Positions 12,202 through 22,860 of a DNA stretch of 64,000 bases are shown here, in pieces; within the stretch, counting starts at the first letter, position 1, and each line of letters opens with the position of its first letter. The notes under the pieces were generated by a model. That model did not search any database and was not told the DNA's origin. It saw only the letters and a program-made list of their open reading frames with translations. A program made the position numbers and the translations under genes. Source of the DNA: Sequoia sempervirens (taxonomy: Eukaryota > Streptophyta > Pinopsida > Cupressales > Cupressaceae); NCBI GenBank assembly GCA_007258455.2, contig VDFB02193867.1:529824863-529888862 (forward strand), read 5' to 3'.

Positions 12202-13169
12202 GAATGGATGATAAAGGAGAGCTCTAGACTACTCTTGAAAATTTTGATAAAGTGGAAACAAAAAACAAATATTTGAAAGAGAATCTTGATGAAACAAATG
12301 AATGTGTTCAAAAATTGAAGGAACAACTGAAGAAATTTATTGAAAGACACAGAGAAGTAAGTGAATAGCTGAAACAATAGGAGAAAAGAAGAGGATTGAA
12401 GAATGTCTGAATACAATGGTGTTGAACAAGTCTGATGAATGTTATAGAATTGAGAAGAAGATAGTTAACTTAAGAGTGGAACTAGAAAAGGTGAAACTCT
12501 ATGAAAATAATTTCAAATCTAGCTCTGGTAAACTCGAAGAACTACTTGTAGGAAAGAAACCATGTAAAGGAAAAGGTGGCTTTGGAGTTGATACCAGTGA
12601 AATTTCTTAAGATGTGAAGAAGAATCGAGGAAAGTGGAAGTAGAGAAGGAATTTTGTACGAAGACCACCTATGAGATGGCCTAATGCACAGAGGTACACC
12701 TTTTTTGATGGTATTTTTTCTCTTGTAACAAATATGGTCATATAGCAACTGAATGTAGGAGCAAGATGAACTAGTTTTCTAGTTCTCTTTCTGGAAAATG
12801 TTTTGAATGTGGAAATATTGGACATAAGGCTACATAATGCATATCTCAAGTGAGAATGATCAGTCAAGTAATGAGGAACAAGTTTAATTAAAGGAAAAAG
12901 GAATAAATTCTTTAATGGCTACTACTACACTTATAATAAATTTTGACATAGAGCAAGTTAGTGTAGATCGAGGAATAATGAAGGAAAGATTAATCAAAAA
13001 AGTGCGGTCTGTTATAACTGCAACAAACCTGGACATGTATCTAAAGTTTACAAAGAGTAAGAAAGGAAAGAATTCTACTTTGGAAGATAAGAGTGAACCG
13101 ATAAAGAAGATTGAAAAAGAAGAGATGAAGCAAGAGATGGTTAAGATATGGAAAAAGAAAGAAGAATAA
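12202..13169 (+). pseudogene. E1 ORF1: coiled coil plus four CCHC zinc knuckles
   Basis: The frame starts at ATG 12202, 70 bases after the LTR. The first ~150 codons are Lys/Glu-rich with heptad-like spacing (for example NLRVELEKVKLYENNF), suggesting a coiled coil rather than a normal capsid fold. Then come four zinc knuckles of nucleic-acid-binding type: FSCNKYGHIATECRS (about 12720), CFECGNIGHKAT.C (about 12800), a decayed third near 12915-12975, and CYNCNKPGHVSKVY (about 13030), each missing one or more ligands. In-frame TAG codons and frame changes break it. The order matches ORF1 of E2 and E3 closely. Expected role: a Gag-like RNA-packaging protein. Absence of a recognisable capsid domain is unusual. 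Confidence 0.7.
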
Positions 13170-13822
13170 GAAAAACCTGAGACTCCTACTGTGTCTGTAC
13201 CCTCGTCTGGTATATATGACTTATTTATAATTTAGACCTAGCATGGTCTTAGGGAGAGCATTATCGAAAGATTATGAAAAACCCCTAGAAGAATGGTGTG
13301 TCAGAGGGTGGCTCATGGTTGGAATGTGAAGAATGATTATTCAAAGGATTTGGAAAAAGAACCAGAAAAAAATATGAAGGTATGAGGATTTGTGGACCAA
13401 ATAAGGGCTTTCTTTGATAAGAAGGTTTATTTTAACAACTTTTTGGTGTTTAACACATTTAATATGTTTTAGGGTAAGTTCAATGGTGTATATGATGAAT
13501 TTTGCAAGTCTTTTTGGTTAAATCATGACTTTGAAGAGCTTGAACAGAAGCCTAGAATGATCTTGGAGAGAGCTTGAAGCATTTATAAAAGGAATTCAAA
13601 GAGATTATATTAGGTAATCTAGAAACCTTTTGCAAAAGGAAAGAAGAAAATTGAAGATTTTTCATTGAATCTAAAGAAAGCATAGCAATGGATAGTGGAT
13701 AATGTGGTGTTACACCTCTAAAGTTGAAAAGCATAAAATTAGAAGAATATGATCATAGGAAAATGAAAGGAATCAAATTAGGGTTGAGAAAAGTTGAATT
13801 ATAGAACATAGAAACCCTAGGG

Positions 13823-14832
13823 ATGGATTTATGGAGTGAATTTTTATGGATTATAGATAAAGAAGTTATCTTGTTCTTGTTGAATCATTTCAAGGATGAA
13901 AGCATTGTTTTGGACAAATCCTATTTGATCTTGAAAGAAGCAATTGAAGTGATCACTGAATTATGTAGCATTGGAGAACTCCCTGGAAAGAAAATTGTGA
14001 AGTATAAAGATGTGGAGGATCTAGCTGGCATCAATAGAGATCTTAGAGCATTGTTGATTGATAAAATTGTTGATTCGGCTGTTAGGTATGTTGTGTATAA
14101 TATTTCATACAAAATTTATTTTAGAAATTGTGAAAGTTCAACGTTTTCTATTGTCGTACATATTTCTCACATGATGGTTAAGGAGAATAGATAATTTGAT
14201 TTATGTAGCTTGTTATTTGATAATTTTATTGAAAATATTTGAATTTCATTGGTTGAGAATTATCCATTTCATGTTGGATCCTTTCTAGTGTTTCTATTCA
14301 AAGTGGGATCCTTTCCAATAGATAACTACATTAAGTCTATTCAAAGTGGGATCATCCTCTAGAAAAAGAGAATTGGAGGTTGTTATCAATGATTCCCCTC
14401 CAGAATCAAAAAAGAGAAAAGAGATAACTGAAGAAATCATTGAAATTTCAAATGAGAAGGAGAATGAATCTCTTACTGGAACTGAATCCCCTAATCCTAA
14501 TGACATCCAGTCTATGTTAGTTGAAGGAAAAATGAAGATTAGTGAACTATGGAATGCTACCTTGTTTATTGACAAACTAAAAAATTGATGATGCTCTGGT
14601 AGAATATTTACTTCAGAAAGGTATTGAAGTATTTGTAATTTTTGATTTCTTGCTAGAAAATCTGATTGAGATTGTTGAAGAAAGGATGTTACTTGAAGGT
14701 CCAAAAGGATGTAAAATGGGAATCTTGGTTGAAAGGCGATGTGAAAAATCTAAGCAAAGACTTTCTAGATTGATTATGGAAAAAAAGAAGTATATTAAAG
14801 AATTTTTAGATATTTACAAGTATTTTCTTTGA
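13823..14832 (+). pseudogene. E1 ORF2: conserved unknown domain, then charged tail
   Basis: 13823-14194 is open for 123 codons and aligns with E3 (54481-55041) and E2 (31613-32030). Shared marks are LxKEaIeviTeLC, a D-x-R-A-L motif, KIYFRN and FDLCSLL (the last just after a stop at about 14191). Two further open stretches (14346-14588, 14650-14832) continue with Lys/Glu/Ser-rich sequence including SKKRKEITEE, a possible nuclear-localisation signal. I do not recognise the domain. Conservation among three separate insertions implies that it was translated and selected while the family was active. It takes the place where a copia element would carry integrase and reverse transcriptase. Confidence 0.55.
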
Positions 14833-15467
14833 TGGCCTATAGTTGTAGATAATTCTAGAAGCAAAATTGAAGCGATTGAAGTTGAAGTGAACAACATTGG
14901 AAAGAATTTCAATATATTTGAAGATAAATAAGGGAAGCAAAGAATAAGAGTTGGTGAAATATAGGTTGAACTAATCATTAGACAAATATAGAGAGATTAT
15001 GTGACAAAGACCTTCTAGCTTCTTAAATAAATTGTTGAAGTCTGGTTAGAGCATCTTTCTAGAATTCTTATTGATGCAGAAGATGTTGAAAAACAATGTT
15101 TTGTTATAGATTGGTCACCTTCTTTTACTCTGTTGGGATTATTGGAAAGTACATGCACAAAAATGGAATCTATTATATTCAACTAGAAGTTGTTTCCAGT
15201 TCTCAAGGAAAGGTATAAGAAAGTATTTTAGGTGAAGAATGTCATCTTGACTTAATTTATATATGCTTAAAAGTTTTGGATTGGTTGAGGTTTATGAAGT
15301 TTTTGGAAATATTTTGAAATTTTGATGTCACCATGTTTACACTGATTTTTGATGCCCTTTTCCATTGATGTCAAAGGGGGAGAGTGGTGGAGATAGCGGA
15401 GAAATTTGGAGAAATTTAAAAAAAATTGAGGAAAGGAGAATTTTATTTACATGTTGTCGTCAATGAA

Positions 15468-15479
15468 AAAGGTGGAGAT
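15468..15479 (+). other. E1 polypurine tract
   Basis: AAAGGTGGAGAT directly precedes the 3' LTR and would prime plus-strand synthesis. A second purine run (AAAGGGGGAGAG, 15373-15384) lies ~100 bases upstream in the usual 'TTGATGTCAAAGGGGGAG' context. Confidence 0.7.
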
Positions 15480-16563
15480 TGTTGGAAGAATGAGTGGGTT
15501 ATCTATACATTGTCATTGATTTCACCATGTTGGTAGCTTGTTCTGATACTCTAAACCAGTGTGTACTTATCTTCTCTAGTGGAAGATTCAGTATTTTTGG
15601 TGCCTCTTCGATATTCTAGTTTGCATTTCTCCATAGTTGATTAATTATGATTGCGGTTTTGGTAAATTACTTATGGATGTTAAAGGAATGTATGATCAAG
15701 TTATTTCATGCTCTAGTGCTCGTATGATGAAGTGACATTATTTTGTTGGTTGCGTTGAAGTCTATTTTTTGCCAACTAGTTAAGATAATTTTGTTATGAT
15801 ATGAAGAATTATATGTGATCTATTTCTTGGTTCGAGCCGACATTATGTAATGTGCTAAAAGTTGAATTGCATGTTTGGAAATATTTTGTGAACTATTGGA
15901 GACAACAGTTGATATCTTTTATAAATGAATTGCATCTAATTAGACCAACCTAATTGATGCTTGTGATGGAGATCAAATATAAATATATGGTGAATAGTTT
16001 TTGAAAAGTGTGGATGGTAGATATTAGAGAAGACATAGAAGAAATAGCGAGCAAGTAATGAATGTGAAGGGGTGATAAAAAAGGCAACAATTGATGTGAA
16101 AATGAGCGAACAATGAAGAGTATAAAGTTTGTATACTGAGCATATTTGGAACTATATCAACACATGATAGGTGCATCTTTCCAATTCATTTTGGGTTGTA
16201 AAGCCTTATTCTATTTTGTATAATCTTGTGTAGGTAGTGAGCCTCCCTATTGGACAGTGAATCCTTTTTGTAGGTAGTGAGCCTTTGTACTTGGACAGCG
16301 AGTCCTTCTTTTTGGTAGTGAGCCTCTTTTGAAAATACTATATAGTGTAGTTAACCCTCACCATGGTTTTTCCCTTATTGGGTTTTCCACGTAAAAATAT
16401 TGTGTTCATTGTATTGATTTAATTTATGTTATTTATGTTTCATGCCCATATCTAATAACAAAATAATGTGGTTGAAGAATTGATAAGTGATAAAGTTTTA
16501 AGTTTGAATTTTTGTGACAACTTATTCACCCCCCCATTTCAGTTGTCTTGTTCTTGTTCAACA
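15480..16563 (+). repeat. E1 3' LTR
   Basis: 1084 bp, begins TGTTGGAAG and ends TTCAACA, followed by the target duplication aactt. It contains the same AGTGAG array, TATATAG and CCATGGTTTTTCCC motif as the 5' copy. Confidence 0.9.
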
Positions 16564-17108
16564 AACTTGTGGTGGAAGATAAGATTGGCATAGAAAAAGA
16601 GGTGGTAGGAGAAATTAAATAATAAATATTATTTAATTTAAGTGGCCAACATAGGAGAAATAAATGAAATATTAATTTTATTTATTTCAAAAGAAAGGTG
16701 AGAATAAATTATATAATTAAATAATTAAATATAATTATTTAATTAGGGAAATAGAAAAAGGATAAATAATTAAATAAATATAAAATTTATTTAATTATAG
16801 ATAGAAAAGGCTAATGATTAATTAAATAATTAAAATAATTATTTAATTATAGAAGAAGAGGTAAAAACTAACTTTTGAATTAAAATAATATTAGAATTAA
16901 ATGCTTAATAAGAGTCTAGAAAAGTATGAAAGTGATTTATAATACTTTACAACATCATTATAAGACATCGTTTAATGCATTTGCAAGGGTTGAAGACCTA
17001 ATATGGATGTGTAAAACACCTCACAACACTAAATCAAGACCTCATTAAGTCCAATTTATCATTAATTAATCCAAAAATCAAGAAAGTTTCCTTTTTTTCT
17101 ATGGTATA

Positions 17109-17123
17109 TTTAGCCCCCACTTT
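17109..17123 (-). other. G1 polypurine tract
   Basis: On the minus strand AAAGTGGGGGCTAAA abuts the 3' LTR start. The identical 15-mer precedes the G2 3' LTR at 43568-43582, which ties the two elements together although their LTR starts differ. Confidence 0.85.
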
Positions 17124-17446
17124 AGTGAGAGGATGAACTTTCTTCAAACTCAAAGTAAAGTAGAAATTCAAGAGAGATCCGAGTGTACCAATGTGGGAGA
17201 CCAACAATGAAAAAGATGAAGGAAGCAATCAAGCCCCCAAGATCCAAGATCCTATGTCAAACCAACATAAGAAAAAAAGGACATGCACAAGGGTGAATGA
17301 TTTGCAACGAAACAAGATACCCAATCATGCAATGACAAGAACTAAAGGAAATAAAAATGAGGTGGATCAAAGATGCACTCACTCTAGGGCCACAGAACAT
17401 TAGGTTGTTCGTGAGGTGAGTTGTCCCAAAGAAGTGGTTTAGTGAG

Positions 17447-17520
17447 AAAGTCATGCCAGTGTGTTGGCTTCCCATCATATAATGATAAAGTCATGCCAGT
17501 GTGTTAGCTTCCCATCATAC
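17447..17520. repeat. Tandem repeat, 2 copies, period 40 bp
   Basis: AAAGTCATGCCAGTGTGTT occurs at 17447 and 17487, each followed by GGCTTCCCATCATA or a one-base variant. It lies in the non-coding 3' part of the G1 interior. Confidence 0.85.
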
Positions 17521-17822
17521 TAACTATACCAAAGTTATTCTCTTGATAACTTTGCTAAGGAACCACAATACAAATGCTTTTTGTAAATGTTTTTGAATAT
17601 GTGAATAATTTTTCTGAAGGGGATTTTTCTTTTTTCATTTAAGGTCTTCTTCTTATGGAGCATTGTTCCTAATGTCTCCAAGAGAGGAAAAGTCAGGGTC
17701 TCATATTGTTATCCATGGGATGCCTCATTCACATTAGGAAACTTCACTTGACCGTACACTCTTGGAAGGAATCAAACCCAATGACACCACCAAGAAGAGG
17801 ACACAAAGATGTTGTCTATGTA

Positions 17823-17836
17823 TGCCCCCACTTTAA
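17823..17836 (-). other. G1 second (internal) polypurine tract
   Basis: The minus strand reads TTAAAGTGGGGGCA about 715 bases before the 3' LTR. G2 has the same sequence at 42751-42766, about 815 bases before its 3' LTR. See finding on duplicated polypurine tracts. Confidence 0.5.
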
Positions 17837-18301
17837 AATGGTTGCTAAATCATTACTATGAGAAATTTATTTAAAGTAGAAGAGGGTATGAGATCTTACT
17901 CAAAAATCCCTATGCCAAGTCATATGTTTTTGATAAGCTGCATCATGAAGAAAGGGAGTATGTCACATGCAATTCAATCTAAGATAGATCATCCACATTG
18001 CAAGCTTGATCTTATACATTCATGAAAGGTTAATGATTAGCCAAAAGAGACAATGACAAGTGACATGTGGGGATAATGCTTTCTAACCCTTTTCCCCCAC
18101 TTAGTGCAAGACAAGGGTGAGCATGGAATGGATGATAGTATGCTGCCCCTTGAGATGAATGCAAAACATGCAATAGTGAGTATGTTATTATCCTACAATT
18201 ATTACATGGCAAGGAGCAGAAACTAGTGTTATTTATTTGAATAAGGAAACAAAGTTTCTACTTGATACATTTTGAGTGAGATATATATCAATTTAGGATG
18301 T

Positions 18302-19093
18302 GGGTATGTGCAAGATCATCATGGAAAAATAGGCCCTTAAGTGGCAAAAAAAATTAGAAAAATCAGAGTTAGACAACTTGATGTAAAATTTGAATAAGTT
18401 ATCTATATTATTTCAAAAATATGTGAGAATAGAATTTTTAGGAAATTGAATTTAGTTTCTAAACTACTAGGTTTGTTTAAAAAAAAAAAATCTATTTGGT
18501 GAAAATTTGAAATTTCAATGCAGTAGTACTTAAATTTCAAGGAAAAAATAAGAAGTAGGTGTCTTTTTGACCACCCTAACCACAATAAAATGATAATATT
18601 TTTTTTATAATATTTTAGATATAAGTAAAGAACTCATGTCTAGATGTGATACATATTTTTTTGTAATATTTTTCCAATTAAATAATTAATTATGATTTTT
18701 TTATTACAACTTTTAAAAAATATAAAAAACTCGTATGCCTGACCACCTTAACTTGATCAAAACTTCATGAAATTAATTCTTATTTTTTTAATCCTATATT
18801 ATGCAAAGCATACAATGTGATGCATGTTTTGGATTCAAAAAATGTGATACCATTTGAAAGATATAGATGTTTTTCAATCAATCTATCAATCAGGACTTTA
18901 GTCGTAATTTGAAAAGAAAATGAATAATAATTACTTATTAAATTCAAAGTAAAGCATAATTTATATTAGTGGAAAGTTGAGAATCTCATTTAGAAACCCT
19001 TTTTGTTTTATCAATTTTGGGTTAAAAAAAGGTCATCAGCCACATACCCATCATATTGCCACTTTTTGGCCCATCATGATCCTGCACATACCC
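18302..19093 (+). mobile_element. Terminal-inverted-repeat transposon, copy A (792 bp)
   Basis: Ends are GGGTATGTGCAAGATCATCA on the left and the reverse complement of GGGTATGTGCAGGATCATGA on the right, giving imperfect 23-bp terminal inverted repeats. A 4-bp target duplication ATGT flanks it (18298-18301, 19094-19097). It has no coding capacity and an AT-rich interior. The same element recurs at 23785, 43932 and 46078. It sits inside the interior of G1. Confidence 0.92.
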
Positions 19094-19174
19094 ATGTACC
19101 AAGGTTAGATTTTTCGTGGAAGAATCTTGTGTGATAATATTGATATTGAGTGAAGGTTTGTTGGATGGGTTGAT

Positions 19175-20440
19175 TTATATGAAAGGGAAATCATGAAGAC
19201 CATGATTTGGTGCTTGTATTTTAGGCTCTATGGGGGTATGGAGACCTTGTTCTATAGCATCATATCCTTGCGCAGGTTGCTTCATAAGTCTTTTAGGTTT
19301 GAGGTTGGTCATGATTGTATACACTTTTTTGTATAGGTGAGTAATGTCATTGTAACTTGGTTGGTACAAAACATTGTGTGTAGGTGGGTAAAGAATGAGG
19401 TCGAGTGTATTGTGAGGGTGTTTCTTGTGTGATGGTGGGTAAAGAATGATAAGATTCTTAGGTGTGTCAAAAATAACTTCAACACACATAGGGGGATGAT
19501 TAATGGTTGGGATTTTTTGAGTATCAATAGTGGTGATATGAGAAGGCTCTGTTTGTTTGTCTACTTTCTCTAAGTTATCATTCTTATGTGCCATAATATC
19601 AACCCTAGGAGGAGATATTTTAGGAAAGTTACAAATAATAGGTTCATCACATGTCATAGTTGAATTTGGAAAGATAGATTCATCACTCATAGGAGAGGAA
19701 TCAATAGAAGGATAACTAGGATTTTCATGGTTACCAATTATTAGAATCTTTTGTTCAAATATATCTTACCAAATGGTAGGGGCATCAGGGAAGGGAGGAA
19801 TAATTTTTTCATTAGTTTCACTAATGATATCTTCTAACACTAAACTATCTTCTTTATGTGTAGAGAAGATATTAGGAGAAGAAAAGGGTTGATTTTCATG
19901 ATTATCTAAATCTATAGCCGCATGTCCTATAATGTCTTCTTGAGAAGGAGAGGTAGGATTGTCATATCTCTCAATCATATCCTCCTCACAAATGTGTTTT
20001 TCATGATCGTTCATGATTTATCCTTATTCACTAAAGGATTTTCACAAGTAGGGGAGGTGTTGGGAGATGAATGGGGACTAGGTAAGGTAGTAGCAATGAT
20101 TTTAGCTTAGTGTGTCATAATTTCTTTGCAAGGGGGAGGAGGAGAAAGAAAAGTAAGATATTCATGATCTTAAATGATTGTGTCTTCTTTCATCAAGATA
20201 CCTTCATCACCAATGGGAGAGATATCAAGAGAAGAACAATTATGATTATCATGATTATCAATGCATGCATCCTCTTATGCCAAACCTTTAGTGGATAATC
20301 TAGGAGAGATGAAGTCTTCAAGGGCTTCATCTAACATTGAAAATTAATCACTACTAAAGGGTTTGAAAGATATGTTTTCTCTAAGGTTAACCATTTTTTC
20401 ACTTGTTTCTTTTGATGTTTGTAGTTTTTTTTTTCATTTT
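19175..20440 (-). pseudogene. G1 gag-like acidic region
   Basis: Minus-strand open stretches 20014-19766 and 19690-19175 encode acidic, Asn/Asp/Glu-rich sequence with repeated 'D-L/H-D-N-H-E ... S-S-P-x-I-F/Y ... E-D' units (for example KEDSLVLEDIISE). G2 has matching units (EEDILMLEELINDIFE, 39960-40230), confirming homology. Downstream sequence includes a Pro-rich stretch (LYPPSHKKHPHN). Copy A lies just beyond the end, and the protease region present in G2 is missing, probably deleted. The role would be gag or the gag-protease linker of a gypsy element; no capsid motif is visible. Confidence 0.55.
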
Positions 20441-20474
20441 CTAATGAAGTTGATCTAAGGGTACTAGGAACTAA

Positions 20475-22859
20475 TGTTAAAAGTCAAAATTTAAAAAATA
20501 TAAGGCTATCCACAATGGCCATGAATGTAAGAAATGCTAATTTCCAATTATTTAAATGTAATAGAAGCTATGCAAACTTAAAATGCAATGTAAAGACATA
20601 GGATGAAATGAAACTTTTTAGATTTCAAACAAAGTAATTTACTAATGACAGTATGCAATGATCTGAAAATGAAATGTTGTGAATGCAAATTTGAAATGAA
20701 ACAATGCATGAAATGAGCCAAATTAAGCTATATTTAGTGAAATGTATGTAATAGAAGCTCAACCCAATGATATAGATAGTTAATGGCAACAAACAAAAGT
20801 GAAAACATAGGGTTTTCAATGCTGTAAAAATGTAGTTTTAGGGGTGGAAAGGGACTAATTCCCCCAAGTTGGCGAATGAGTCCCAATGGGGATTTTTTAA
20901 TTTTTTTTAAAAAAAATTGGTTGGTTTTTATGTTTTCTATATTGTATGATGCAGACCTAAGATGAAAATACAGAACTTCAGAAATTGTAAATGATTTGAG
21001 ATGCAAAAATGCAACCTATATGCACTTTTACTAATGTAAAATTTAAAACCCTAGAATGCAACTTAACTAATGAAAAATGCAATGCAAGATAATTCTAGGA
21101 TGAATATGGACTTGAAATCAGACAAGAAGATATTTGAAAAGAAGGTTCAACAAAATGAATGATAGATTTTTGGGTTGTAGGGTGTTATGACTCTCTTGCT
21201 CAATTAGGGTTTTCAACCTAAAGGAGATAGATAAATCCCACACAAAATCTAGGTGGTTCATGAAAAATAATGCAAGTACAATTAAAATATTCCTAAATGC
21301 AACAAATTGATAAAATTTATTGATTATTTATGCAAAACTAAAGAAATATGAAGTGTTTGAAAACACAGTGTTCTATGCAAAAGGCCTACAAAAATGAATA
21401 GAAATGCAAGTTAAACAAAATTGAAAGTTGCAAAACTGAATGTGTGAACCAATAAACTTGCTGGAGATTGAAAAATGACTTTGAAAATTTGAAGATGCTA
21501 ATTTTTAGGCCTAGTGGGACTCATTCGCCATTCTAGGTGAATTAGTCCCAATTCTAGAAAATTGTACCAGGGCTCATTTTAGCCAAATGGGTGTCCAAAT
21601 ATGCAAAAATATCCAAAAAAAAGTACAATGGGACTCATTTGCCACTCTAGGAGAATTAGTCTATTTTGGCTTTTGTGAAAACTCAAAAATGGAATATGAA
21701 GCTTCCGGTCTATTCAATCTACACCTCTAAGTGTCCAAATCCAAAACCTTGATTTTTAGCACTATTGGTGACTTTTTGTGTTGATTTTTTCCTTGCAAAA
21801 GTGGAGATGACTTCAACAAATTTTCAAACTAATCTTCAATCATGTCCAATCCATCTAAGCACCTAAATCTACAATCACACAAATCAAGAGAGAGAAAATG
21901 TTGATTGTTAGGTATTGGGGGTTTGCCTTGGTCAAACCTCATTTAGGTAATTAAACCAAAATGAATAAATAAGGTAATGAAACATGAAAAAATTCAATTA
22001 GAGACTTTCTATGATAAAGGATCTTGAATTTCTGCAACAATGGATGAAGGGACTTGCTCTTGAATTCCTTGATGATGTTCTTGAAGATGCTTCCTTGTGA
22101 AGACTTAAAATGCTAAACCCTAGCTTGCTTGAGTTGAGATAGATAATGAATGATGAATGAATTATGAATTAATGGATAATGAATTAGGGTTTAAAGGTCT
22201 CCTTTTATAGAGGTGAGTTAAGAATAATGATCATGAATCAAGGGCCAAGATTAAATTAGAAAATAATTTAATCAAGGGTGGAGGATAATTGAGAGAATAA
22301 ATACATGGATAGACAAAGACTTGTGGTGGAAGATAAGATTGGCACAAAAAAGAGGTGGTAGGAGAAATTAAATAATAAAGATTATTTAATTTAAGTGGCC
22401 AACATAGGAGAAATAAATAAAATATTACTTTTATTTATTTCAATAGAAAGGTGAGAACAAATTATATAATTAAATAATTAAAACTAATTATTTAATTGAG
22501 GAGATAAAGAAAGGATAAATAATTAAAAAATATAACATTTATTTAGTTATAGAGAGAAAAGGCTAATCAATAATTAAATAATTAAAATAATTATTTAATT
22601 ATAGAAGAAGAGGGAAAAGCTAACTTTTGAATTAAAATAATATTAGACTTAAGTGCTTAATAAGAGTCTAGAAAAGTATGAAAGTAATTTACAACACTTT
22701 ATAACACCTTTACAAGACATCATTTAATGCATTTGCAAGGGTCCAAGACCTAATGTGGCAGTGTAAAACATGTCACAACACTAAATCAAGACCTCATTAA
22801 CTCCAATTTATCATTAATTAATCCCAAATCAAGCAAGTTGTCTTTTTTTCTATGGTACA
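20475..22859 (-). repeat. G1 5' LTR (complete, uninterrupted)
   Basis: On the minus strand it begins TGTACCATAG and ends TTAACA, just before TTAGTTCCTAG, a junction that matches G2 (AAACA then TCAGGTCCCTAG at 38812). The inner boundary is inferred from that match. It contains hairpin modules at 20851-20884, 21516-21549 and 21630-21662. At 22318-22322 it holds the uninterrupted version (gactt) of the site where E1 inserted in the 3' LTR. Confidence 0.7.
21516..21549. repeat. Representative 34-nt hairpin module of the gypsy-like LTRs
   Basis: Left arm GGGACTCATTCGCC pairs with right arm GGTGAATTAGTCCC (12 of 14 positions) around a 6-base loop. Equivalent modules lie at 10304, 10418, 20851, 21630, 23716, 30010, 30646, 37120 and 37234, and looser ones near 30128, 38000, 38105 and 39004. 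Arm sequence varies but the GGGACT...AGTCCC frame and 32-34-base length persist. Confidence 0.7.
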
Positions 22860-22860
22860 T

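Larger units (their letters stand above)
11046..16563 (+). mobile_element. E1: copia-like non-autonomous LTR element
   Basis: 5518 bp. LTRs 11046-12132 and 15480-16563 begin TGTTGGAAG and end AACA. The target duplication is taatt (11041-11045) and aactt (16564-16568); the uninterrupted sister LTR reads gactt at 22318-22322. The interior carries an initiator-Met-tRNA primer site, ORF1 (coiled coil plus four zinc knuckles), ORF2 (domain shared with E2 and E3) and a polypurine tract. No integrase, reverse transcriptase or RNase H was seen. The LTR motif CCATGGTTTTTCCCTTATT followed by GGTTTTCCA.GTAAAAAT is the kind found in plant copia LTRs, hence the copia-like label. Both ORFs contain stops and frame changes, so the copy is dead. 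Confidence 0.88.
9340..17108 (-). repeat. G1 3' LTR, split by element E1
   Basis: Homologous to 20475-22859 on the same strand. Matching landmarks include CTCTTGCTCAATTAGGGTTTT (9971-9991 and 21193-21212), the AT-rich tail around 16600-16860 versus 22370-22600, and the terminal CTATGGTA block. The first two bases read TA instead of TG (end at 17108). A ~295-bp stretch is tandemly duplicated here (about 9630-9930 and 9931-10230) but single in the 5' LTR. Several hairpin modules of the GGGACT...AGTCCC type lie inside (10304-10337, 10418-10450). Confidence 0.75.
9130..22859 (-). mobile_element. G1: gypsy-like LTR retrotransposon, minus strand, with nested insertions
   Basis: On the minus strand the 5' LTR runs 22859 to 20475 (starts TGTACCATAG), the interior runs 20474 to 17109, a polypurine tract abuts 17108, and the 3' LTR runs from 17108 down to about 9130. 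The two LTRs align over most of their length. The 3' LTR is interrupted by element E1 (11046-16563) and the interior by a terminal-inverted-repeat transposon (18302-19093). Coding capacity is limited to an acidic gag-like region (19175-20440). No reverse transcriptase, integrase or RNase H was seen, so it was non-autonomous or has lost pol. G2 shares its gag-like region and its polypurine tract, which supports the reading. Confidence 0.75.

Noticed and set aside
18302..19093. Treating the ~790-bp repeats as solo LTRs or TRIM elements
   Set aside because: Their two ends are inverted, not direct, repeats; they begin GGG rather than TG, and the target duplications are 4 bp, not 5 bp.
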